A DNA stretch of 64,000 nt from Phenylobacterium sp. (GTDB taxonomy: Bacteria; Pseudomonadota; Alphaproteobacteria; Caulobacterales; Caulobacteraceae), in NCBI RefSeq assembly GCF_004299445.1, contig NZ_SCTC01000042.1:1-64000 (forward strand), read 5' to 3'. This document shows positions 25,215 through 32,264 of this stretch, in pieces; the stretch's first letter is position 1, and every line of letters starts with the position of its first letter. The notes beneath the pieces are model-generated. The model was not told the DNA's origin and made no database searches. It saw only the letters and a program-made list of their open reading frames with translations. Both the position numbers and the translations under genes were made by a program.

Positions 25215-25897
25215 GCGGCGACCCCCGAGCGCTCGTCCGAGACGATCAGGCCGTCGCGGAACGCCACACGCCGGTGCGCCTCGTTGGCGACGTCCGGATC
25301 GTGGGTGACGATCGCCAGGGTCAGGCCGTCGCCGTTCAGCTCTTGGAACAGCTTCAGCACCTCTTCCCCTGTGTGGGTGTCCAGCGCCCCGGTGGGCTCG
25401 TCGGCCAGGAGCAGGTCAGGGCGGTTCGCCAACGAGCGGGCGATCGCCACCCGCTGCTGCTGCCCGCCCGACAGCTGCGTGGGTCTGTGGCCCATGCGCG
25501 AGCCCAGGCCGACGCGATCCAGAAGCTCGCGGGCCCGCGCCTTGCGCTCGGCGGGGGCCATGCCGGCGTAGATCATCGGCAGCTCGACATTTTGCAGCGC
25601 GGTCAGGCGCGGCAGCAGCTGGAACGACTGGAAGACGAACCCGATGCGCCGGCGGCGGAAGTCGGCCAGAGCGTCGTCGCCGAACTCGCCCACCTCTTCG
25701 CCCTCGAAGCGGTAGCTGCCCGAGGTGGGCCGATCCAGGCCGCCCAGGATGTTCATCAGCGTCGACTTGCCCGAACCCGATGGGCCGATCACCGCCACGT
25801 ACTCGCCCCGCTCGATGGTGAGCGAGACGCCGGCGAGGGCCGGCACCTGCTCCTCGCCCATCACGTACACCTTGGTGAGGTCGCGGAACTCGATCAC
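25211..25897 (-). CDS. ABC transporter ATP-binding protein, MacB/LolD type
   Basis: The 228-residue nucleotide-binding subunit has Walker A GPSGSGKST near 39, a Q-loop in VFQSFQLLPRLTALQNVELP, signature LSGGQQQR, Walker B LLLADEPTGALD and a switch His in LAIVTHDPDVA. It powers the MacB-like permease encoded next, with which it overlaps by four bases. It also overlaps the adaptor gene by four bases. Co-translation of all three supports one tripartite exporter. An outer-membrane TolC partner is not in the window. Confidence 0.95.
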   Translation of the reverse strand: MIEFRDLTKVYVMGEEQVPALAGVSLTIERGEYVAVIGPSGSGKSTLMNILGGLDRPTSGSYRFEGEEVGEFGDDALADFRRRRIGFVFQSFQLLPRLTALQNVELPMIYAGMAPAERKARARELLDRVGLGSRMGHRPTQLSGGQQQRVAIARSLANRPDLLLADEPTGALDTHTGEEVLKLFQELNGDGLTLAIVTHDPDVANEAHRRVAFRDGLIVSDERSGVAA

Positions 25898-27477
25898 ATC
25901 TTCACCCGGACGCCGCCGCCGGGTGGGCCGCCGCCCATCGAGCCGCCGGGCCGGGGCTTGGGCTTGGGACCTCCGCCGATGATCACCTGCGCGCCGGCCT
26001 TCAGGTCGCGGCTGACGATCTCGGTGTTGGAGCCGTCCGAGGCGCCCACCCGAACGGCGACCGGCTGGGGCTTGCCGTCCTTGTCCAGGATGTAGACCGT
26101 TCCGCCGCGCATGCCGGCCAACCGGCCGCGACCCTGGGCCATCGTCTCGCGCAGCGCGGCCAGCTTGGTCTTCTGGTCCGGGCGGAGCAGGGGGCTCAGC
26201 TTGGCGAAGCTCTCTTCCGAGACCTTTCGCATGGCCTCCATGGCCGCCCGCCGGTCGCCGCCGGCCGAGGCGAACGCCGCCTGGCGCTTGGGCGCCATCT
26301 CGGCCTGGATGGCTTCCCAGGCCTTCTTCTGCTTCGCGTCCAGGTCGAGCTGCTCGACGATCCGCGCGCCCATGCCGCCGCGTTGTCCACGCTGGCCGCC
26401 GGCCTGGCGATTGCCGCCGCCCGGCGGCCCACTCATCCCGGGCGGACCCATCATCACGCCGCCGCCGCCTGAGCTGCCGCTCTCCGATGGCGGGGTCCAG
26501 CGCAGCGCCGCGGCCGGGACCTTCATGACGTTGCGCTTGGTCTCGATGACGATGTCGGCGTTGGCGGTCATGCCGGGCAGCAGCTTGCGCTGGGGATTAT
26601 CAGCCTCGGCGATCACGGTGTAGGCGACCACGTTCTGTTCGGTCGTCGGCTGCTTGCGCACCTGCGTGACGATGCCTTCGAAGGTGTCGTCCGGGAATGC
26701 ATCGACGGTGAAGCGGACCATCTGGCCCTCCATCACCTGGCCGACGTCGGCCTCGTCGACACTGATCTTCACTTCCACCTTCGACAGGTCCTGGGCGATC
26801 GTGAAGAGCACCGGCGCCTGCAGGCTGGCGGCCACGGTCTGGCCGGGCTCTACCTTGCGGTCCACAACGATGCCGTCGATGGGCGCCGAAATGGTGGTGC
26901 GCCCCAGATCCGTGCGCTGGATGCGGAGCGCAGCCTGGCTCTGGTTCACCCGGGCCCGCGCCGCCGCCACATTGGCCTGGGCCGTGCGCATGGCCGCGGT
27001 GGCCGCGTCGAGGGCGGCCGGTGAGGTCCAGCCCCCGTCGACCAGGGTCTTTTTGCGATTGTAGTCGGCCTGGGCGTTGGCCAGCGTGGCCTGCGCCTGC
27101 CGCACGGCGGCCTCGCCCGCGGCGATGTCCGCCTGGCTTTGCGCGACGCGCGACTGGAACGTGGAGGGATCGAGGATCGCCAGAGTCTGGCCGGCGCGCA
27201 CCTGATCGTTGAAGTCGACCAGCACCTTCGTCACCTGGCCTGAGATCTGCGAGCCGACGTCCACCGTGATGAGCGCCTGCAGCGTCCCCGAGGCAGAGAC
27301 GGCGCGCGTGACGTCGCCGCGCTCGACCGCGGCCAGCCGGTAGGGGTCCTTCTCGGGCTTCGGCCGCATCTGGCAGGCCACCGCCGCGGCGATGCCAAGC
27401 GCGACGATGGCCAGGGTGATCCAGGCCGCCCTGGGAATGCGGAACCTGCGCCGGCGGGCAGTCGGATTTGCGCTCAT
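25894..27477 (-). CDS. MacA-like periplasmic adaptor with a Gly-rich and Spy-like helical insertion
   Basis: The 527-residue adaptor has a membrane anchor at about 18-36 and a split lipoyl domain (VGSQISGQVTKVLVDFNDQVRAGQ ... TTISAPIDGIVVDRKVEPG) around a helical hairpin (105-190). A beta-barrel runs to about 325. Unusually, a Gly/Pro/Met-rich stretch (332-370) and an Arg/Lys/Ala-rich helical block (371-455) interrupt it before the last beta domain (458-503). The block contains DLDAKQKKAWEAI and LLRPDQKTKLAALRE, resembling LTxxQ helices of Spy/CpxP chaperones. A second Gly/Pro tail ends the protein. Confidence 0.88.
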   Translation of the reverse strand: MSANPTARRRRFRIPRAAWITLAIVALGIAAAVACQMRPKPEKDPYRLAAVERGDVTRAVSASGTLQALITVDVGSQISGQVTKVLVDFNDQVRAGQTLAILDPSTFQSRVAQSQADIAAGEAAVRQAQATLANAQADYNRKKTLVDGGWTSPAALDAATAAMRTAQANVAAARARVNQSQAALRIQRTDLGRTTISAPIDGIVVDRKVEPGQTVAASLQAPVLFTIAQDLSKVEVKISVDEADVGQVMEGQMVRFTVDAFPDDTFEGIVTQVRKQPTTEQNVVAYTVIAEADNPQRKLLPGMTANADIVIETKRNVMKVPAAALRWTPPSESGSSGGGGVMMGPPGMSGPPGGGNRQAGGQRGQRGGMGARIVEQLDLDAKQKKAWEAIQAEMAPKRQAAFASAGGDRRAAMEAMRKVSEESFAKLSPLLRPDQKTKLAALRETMAQGRGRLAGMRGGTVYILDKDGKPQPVAVRVGASDGSNTEIVSRDLKAGAQVIIGGGPKPKPRPGGSMGGGPPGGGVRVKM

Positions 27478-27600
27478 GTGTCCCCAGCTATCGTCGGGCC
27501 GCGATGAACCCGTCGTGACTACGCCTGACGGGCTTTGCCGTCCGATTTCATTTCCATTACGGCGTGGGTCGAGACGGTGTCATCCGCCAACCGGCGGCCA

Positions 27601-28941
27601 CTACAGCGGAAGCTCAACGCGCGCCCGCAGGCCGCCCCCGGCGCGATTGGTCAGGCTGACATCACCCCCGTGGCCGCGGGCGATGGTGCGCACAACCGCC
27701 AGCCCCAGCCCGATGCCGCCGGTCTGGCGATTTCGCGACGGCTCCCGGCGGTAGAATGGCTCGAACACCCGCTCTGTGTCGGCGGGCGGTATCCCGGGGC
27801 CGTCGTCGTCGATCTCGACCACGGCATGGTCGGCGTCCTGGAACACGCGCGCCCGCGCCTGGCCCCCGAACTTCACCGCATTCTCCAGCAGATTGGCCAC
27901 CAGTCGCCGCAGCGCCATCGGGTCGCCTTCCAGCACCACCTTCTCGCCCTGTTCCACCTCGGTCTTCGCGCCCGTCTCGGCCATCTCGTCGCACAGGCTC
28001 TCCACCAGCGACGACAGCTCCAGGGGCGTGCGCTCGCCGGTCTTGGTGGCGTCGCGGACGAAAGCCAGGGTGGCGGCGATCATCTCCTCCATCTGGTCGA
28101 GGTCGGAGGCGTACTTGGCGCGCTGCTCTTCCGGCAGACCCTCGATGCGGAAGCGCAGGCGGGTCAGCGGCGTGCGCAGGTCGTGCGCGATCGCGCCCAC
28201 CATCGCGGTCCGGTCCTCGACATAGCGCTGCAGGCGCTGCTGCATCTCGTTGAAGGCGCGGGCGGCCATGCTGATCTCGGACGGGCCGCGCAGTTCCAGG
28301 GGCGGGGCCTTGGGGTCGCGGCCCAGTCGCTCCGCGGCCTGTGCGAACACCTGAATCGGCTGCGACAGACGTCGGGCGAAGATCCAGGCCACCGGCGTCA
28401 TCAGCAGGGCGGACAGGGCGAACCACAGGGCGACCCGCTGCTGCCAGTCATTGAGCCCGAACTCGGGCTCGGTGCGAACCACGGCCCACCGGCCGTCCGG
28501 CTGCCGGACGCCGACCTGGAACGGGTTGATGAGGAAGTGTTCCTCGCTGCTCATGCCGGCCCGCGCCGCGCGGTCGCGGATGATCCGGCCGACGCGGCGA
28601 TCCGAAAGCGGGCCGCGCTCGCCGGCGAGCACGATGTCGCTGACCGGCACGCCCAGGTCCTCGGCGATTTTCGCGCGGATGTTCGGGATTGTCGGCCCTT
28701 CCAGGAGGGGCGAGGGCGGCTTGTCCTGGACGGTCCGCATCAGGGGCTGCCGCTCGGTAAACGTGGGCGGCGATCCCCGGTAGGTTCGCTCGATCTCGCT
28801 GGTCCGGTAGAAGTCGGGCGCCGGCGGGGGCAGCAGGAACAGCAGCGCCGTGCTCATCGCCCATGCGGTCACCAGCGTCAGGCTCGTCAGGGTCAGCAAC
28901 TGGACGAGGAGCGACGCGGTGGGCCGCAATGGCGCTTTCAT
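27601..28941 (-). CDS. Sensor histidine kinase (EnvZ-like)
   Basis: The 446-residue kinase has two membrane helices (about 10-36 and 175-200) flanking a periplasmic sensor domain, and a HAMP domain (RRLSQPIQVFAQAAERLG). The phosphoacceptor is in AIAHDLRTPLTRLRFRIEG. The ATPase domain shows NLLENAVKFGG (N box), DDGPGIPP (G1), GGIGLGLAVVRTIARGHGG (G2). ATGA overlaps the response regulator gene before it, so the pair is one operon. The downstream efflux operon, 123 bases further on the same strand, is a likely target. Confidence 0.94.
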   Translation of the reverse strand: MKAPLRPTASLLVQLLTLTSLTLVTAWAMSTALLFLLPPPAPDFYRTSEIERTYRGSPPTFTERQPLMRTVQDKPPSPLLEGPTIPNIRAKIAEDLGVPVSDIVLAGERGPLSDRRVGRIIRDRAARAGMSSEEHFLINPFQVGVRQPDGRWAVVRTEPEFGLNDWQQRVALWFALSALLMTPVAWIFARRLSQPIQVFAQAAERLGRDPKAPPLELRGPSEISMAARAFNEMQQRLQRYVEDRTAMVGAIAHDLRTPLTRLRFRIEGLPEEQRAKYASDLDQMEEMIAATLAFVRDATKTGERTPLELSSLVESLCDEMAETGAKTEVEQGEKVVLEGDPMALRRLVANLLENAVKFGGQARARVFQDADHAVVEIDDDGPGIPPADTERVFEPFYRREPSRNRQTGGIGLGLAVVRTIARGHGGDVSLTNRAGGGLRARVELPL

Positions 28942-29675
28942 GTCCGCTTCACCTTGGCGGTGAACATGTAGCCCTCATTGCGGATGGTGCGGATCAGGTC
29001 GTGGCCGCCGCCGCCGTCGTCCAGCTTGCGGCGCAGGCGGCTGATCTGCACGTCGATCGCCCGGTCGAAGGCGTCGCTGTCGGGGCCGCGGGCGAACTCC
29101 AGCAGCTGGTCGCGGGTCAGCACCCGCTGCGGCCGCTCGACGAAAGCCCGCAACAGCGAGAATTCGCCCGAGCTGAGGTTCACGACCACCCCGGCCGGCG
29201 AACGCAGCTCGCGCCGCACCAGATCCAGTCGCCAGCCCGCGAACTCGCAGCCCGCGCCCAGGGCCCCGGTTGTGGTCCGCTGGTCCGAACGCCGCAGCAC
29301 GGCGCGCACGCGGGCCAGCAGCTCACGCGGATTGCACGGCTTGGCCAGGTAGTCGTCGGCGCCCAGTTCCAGGCCCACGATGCGGTCGGTGTCCTCGCCC
29401 ATCGCCGACAGCATGATGATCGGCGGGGCGCTCTCGCTGGTGGTCAGGCGCCGGCAGACGGCCAGCCCGTCCTCGCCCGGCATCATGATGTCCAGCACGA
29501 TCAGGTCGACGGGGCCGCGCTCAAGGACGCGATCCATCTCGATCGCGTCGCCGGCGGTCTCCACCTTGTAGCCGTGACGGCCCAGGAAGTCGGACACCAC
29601 ATCGCGGATGCCCGGGTCGTCGTCGACCATCAGGATTCGGGCGCCGGCGCCGGCCATGTCAGTCGCTGTCTCCAT
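28938..29675 (-). CDS. OmpR-family response regulator
   Basis: The 245-residue protein has a receiver domain with acidic pocket DDD at 18-20, phosphoacceptor D62 in LIVLDIMMPGEDG and Lys in YLAKPCNP. A winged-helix DNA-binding domain follows (SSGEFSLLRAFVERPQRVLTRDQLLE ... DVQISRLRRKLDD ... IRTIRNEGYMF). It partners with the histidine kinase encoded immediately downstream (4-base overlap). ATG 29657 is an alternative start with a somewhat better ribosome site. It probably controls the MacAB-like operon that follows, by position. Confidence 0.95.
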   Translation of the reverse strand: METATDMAGAGARILMVDDDPGIRDVVSDFLGRHGYKVETAGDAIEMDRVLERGPVDLIVLDIMMPGEDGLAVCRRLTTSESAPPIIMLSAMGEDTDRIVGLELGADDYLAKPCNPRELLARVRAVLRRSDQRTTTGALGAGCEFAGWRLDLVRRELRSPAGVVVNLSSGEFSLLRAFVERPQRVLTRDQLLEFARGPDSDAFDRAIDVQISRLRRKLDDGGGGHDLIRTIRNEGYMFTAKVKRT

Positions 29676-29741
29676 GGTGGCCAGCTTGGTCGCCGGCCGT
29701 AACGTACAAATGTCTCACCTGAAACGCCGGAGAGACTGTGG

Positions 29742-30425
29742 TCATTCGTCCGACAGCACGTCGTCGGCGACGAAGGGGTTCGTCCTGCGCTCCTGGCCGA
29801 AGGTCGACATCGGCCCGTGGCCCGGCACGAACCGGACGTCCTCGCCCAGCGGCCACAGCTTGCCGGTGATGGCGTCGATCAGGTCCTTGTAGTTCCCCCG
29901 CGGGAAGTCCGTGCGCCCGATCGAGCCCTGAAACAGGACGTCGCCCACCTGGGCGAAGCGGGCCTCTCGATGGAAGAAGATCACGTGGCCGGGCGTGTGG
30001 CCGGGGCAGTGAATCACCTCGAACTGGGTCTCGCCCAGCGTGACCACGTCGCCGTCGTGCAGCCAGCGATCGGGGACGAACGTCTTGGCGTCGGGCATGC
30101 CCCACTTGGCCCCCGAGGTCCCGATATCGTCGATCCAGAACTGGTCGTCCGGGTGCGGCCCCTCGATCAGGCAGCCGGTGAGTTCCTTGATCGCCGCGGT
30201 TCCGCCCGCGTGGTCCAGGTGGCCGTGGGTGATCCAGATCTTCTCCAGCGTCAGCCCGTGTTCCTTCAGGGTCGCCATCAGCCGCGGGACCTCGCCGCCG
30301 GGATCGATGATCGCCGCCTTCATGGTCTTCACGCACCACACAATGGTGCAGTTCTGCTGGAGCGGCGTGACGGGCGCGATCAGGGCGCGGATCGGAAGGG
30401 CGGGCGGAGGCGTGGGCGCGTTCAT
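29742..30425 (-). CDS. Metallo-beta-lactamase fold hydrolase (YcbL/glyoxalase II-like)
   Basis: This 227-residue MBL-fold protein keeps the full metal set: THGHLDHAGG (HxHxDH), the His in HCPGHTPGH, the bridging Asp in VGDVLFQGSIGRTD and the last His in PGHGPMSTF. The length and GSIGRTDFPRGN segment match the small glyoxalase II-like (YcbL) group. It is predicted to be a cytoplasmic thioester hydrolase. It is a single gene on the minus strand, after the permease gene and its terminator. Confidence 0.9.
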   Translation of the reverse strand: MNAPTPPPALPIRALIAPVTPLQQNCTIVWCVKTMKAAIIDPGGEVPRLMATLKEHGLTLEKIWITHGHLDHAGGTAAIKELTGCLIEGPHPDDQFWIDDIGTSGAKWGMPDAKTFVPDRWLHDGDVVTLGETQFEVIHCPGHTPGHVIFFHREARFAQVGDVLFQGSIGRTDFPRGNYKDLIDAITGKLWPLGEDVRFVPGHGPMSTFGQERRTNPFVADDVLSDE

Positions 30426-30461
30426 GACGCCCCTATGATCGGGGGTCGCGGCCCATAAGAA

Positions 30462-30487
30462 AAGGCCCGGGAGTGATCCCGGGCCTT
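30462..30487 (-). terminator. Rho-independent terminator of the amino acid permease gene
   Basis: A perfect 11-base stem (30462-30472 with 30477-30487) and a GTGA loop, followed on the minus strand by TTTTC, lie 20 bases after the permease stop. This is a classic intrinsic terminator separating the permease from the MBL gene. Confidence 0.88.
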
Positions 30488-30506
30488 CCTTGTTCGTAAG
30501 CGTCGC

Positions 30507-32024
30507 CTAGGAGATCGGCGGAACCGGCGGCGGGGGTGCGTCCGCGTCCAGTTCGTGGGTCTCGGGCGACCCGTGAGCCACGTGGCTCTTCCGGTAGCCG
30601 TACGAGAAGTAGACGATCAGTCCGATGATCGCCCAGCCGACGAACATCAGCTGCGTCTCGTGCGGCAGGCTGATGAACAGGTAGACGCAGCCGATCGCCG
30701 CCAGCGGAGCCACCAGCATCACGGCGGGTGTCCGGAAGGGACGCTTGCGGTCCGGGTCTGTGCGTCGCAGCACCAGCACCGCGATGGCCACCATGGCGAA
30801 GGCGAACAGCGTGCCCGAGTTCGAGATGTCCGCGAGGATGCCCACCGGGAAGAACGCGGCGAACAGGGCCACGAAGATGCCCGTGATGATGGTGATCACG
30901 TGCGGCGTGTGGAACTTCGGGTGCACCTTGGACAGGACGGGCGGCAGCAGGCCGTCGCGGCTCATCACGAAGAAGATGCGGGTCTGACCGAACATCATCA
31001 TCAGGATGACCGAGGGCAGGGCCAGGCCGGCCGCGAGGCCGATCAGGTTGCCGATCTGGGGCCAGCCGATTTCGCGCAGCGTCCAGGCCAGTGCTTCCTT
31101 CGAACACACCACCTTGGTGTCGCCGAGGGCGGCGCACGCGGCGCTGAGTTCCGGGCTGCCGGGGCGCATGCCCGCGCCGGATGCGTCGAGAATGGGCTGG
31201 GCGCCGACACCGCCGATCACGCCCGACGCCACCAGGATGTAGAAGATGGTGCAGATGCCCAGCGAGCCGATCAGGCCGATGGGCATGTTCCGCTGTGGAT
31301 TCTTCGTCTCCTCAGCCGCCGTTGAAACGGCGTCGAAACCGACATAGGCGAAGAAGATGGAGGCCGCGGCGGCAGACACCCCTGCAAAGCCCAACGGCAT
31401 GAACGGGGTGAAGTTCTCCATGTTCATGACCGGCACCGCCAGCACGATGAACAGGCCCAGCGCCGCCACCTTGATGGCGACGAGGAAGGCGTTGACCGTC
31501 GCCGACTCCCGCGTGCCGACCACCAGAAGGGCGGTCACCACCAGGGCGATGCCCATGGCCGGCAGGTTGACCATGCCGCCGTCGAACGGACCGCGGACCA
31601 GAAGGTCTGGGATGTCGATGCTGAAGGCGTTCTCGATGAGGCCGACCACATAGCCGGACCAGCCCACCGAGACCGCGCCGGCCGCGACAGCGTATTCCAG
31701 GATCAGCGCCCAGCCGACCATCCAGGCCAGCATCTCGCCCATCACGGCGTAGCTATAGGTGTAGGCCGACCCCGAGACCGGGACCATCGCCGCCATCTCG
31801 GCGTAGCAGAGCGCGGCCACAGCGCAGACGAAGCCCGCGATGACGAAGGCCAGGATCATGCCCGGGCCCGCCTTCTGGGCCGCCTCGGCGGTCAGGACGA
31901 AGATGCCGGTGCCGATGATGGCGCCGATCCCGAGCATGGTGAGTTGGAAGGGGCCCAGCGAGCGGTGCAGGGATTTCTTCTCCGCGGTCGCCAGGATCGC
32001 GTCGAGCGGCTTAACGCGCCACAT
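30507..32024 (-). CDS. APC-family amino acid permease (cationic amino acid transporter type)
   Basis: The 505-residue inner membrane protein has about 12-13 hydrophobic helices. The APC signature appears at the start: SLGPFQLTMLGIGAIIGTGIFVL (GxG substrate loop), then AALCYAEMAAMVPVSGSAYTYSY and FFAYVGFDAVSTAAEE. These match the YfnA/CAT branch, which imports amino acids with protons or by exchange. The cytoplasmic tail ends DADAPPPPVPPIS. The substrate cannot be named from sequence. The terminator at 30462 closes the gene. Confidence 0.9.
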   Translation of the reverse strand: MWRVKPLDAILATAEKKSLHRSLGPFQLTMLGIGAIIGTGIFVLTAEAAQKAGPGMILAFVIAGFVCAVAALCYAEMAAMVPVSGSAYTYSYAVMGEMLAWMVGWALILEYAVAAGAVSVGWSGYVVGLIENAFSIDIPDLLVRGPFDGGMVNLPAMGIALVVTALLVVGTRESATVNAFLVAIKVAALGLFIVLAVPVMNMENFTPFMPLGFAGVSAAAASIFFAYVGFDAVSTAAEETKNPQRNMPIGLIGSLGICTIFYILVASGVIGGVGAQPILDASGAGMRPGSPELSAACAALGDTKVVCSKEALAWTLREIGWPQIGNLIGLAAGLALPSVILMMMFGQTRIFFVMSRDGLLPPVLSKVHPKFHTPHVITIITGIFVALFAAFFPVGILADISNSGTLFAFAMVAIAVLVLRRTDPDRKRPFRTPAVMLVAPLAAIGCVYLFISLPHETQLMFVGWAIIGLIVYFSYGYRKSHVAHGSPETHELDADAPPPPVPPIS

Positions 32025-32153
32025 TTATGGAGGTCCTCCGAATGGCGGCCCCCCGGCCGCCGGGTAAAATTTGGCGCGACCGTGGCCTGCGTGTGGCCCT
32101 GTGGTCAAGCGGGAAGGCCGGAACCGGTTCCCATATGCCCCAGGTGCAGGCCC

Positions 32154-32184
32154 CGCGCAGTCAACCTTGCCGATTGACTGCGCG
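32154..32184. repeat. Perfect 11-base inverted repeat in the permease-hrpB gap
   Basis: CGCGCAGTCAA (32154-32164) and TTGACTGCGCG (32174-32184) pair perfectly around a 9-base loop, with TTCTTT following. It resembles a terminator but lies between two divergent genes. It may end an unseen short transcript or be part of a REP-like cluster with the next element. Confidence 0.55.
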
Positions 32185-32202
32185 TTCTTTGCCTTGGCTC
32201 TG

Positions 32203-32251
32203 GCGCGCCCTCCGGGCGGCGAACCGGTTTCCACTTCGCCTGAGGGCGCGC
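32203..32251. repeat. REP-like imperfect palindrome upstream of hrpB
   Basis: GCGCGCCCTC (32203-32212) pairs with GAGGGCGCGC (32242-32251), with GGCGAA/TTCGCC nested inside around AACCGGTTT. A related core (GAACCGGTTCCC) occurs at 32121-32132. Such palindromes with an AACCGGTT centre are frequent between alphaproteobacterial genes. Confidence 0.6.
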
Positions 32252-32264
32252 TAGAGCCGGGTCA

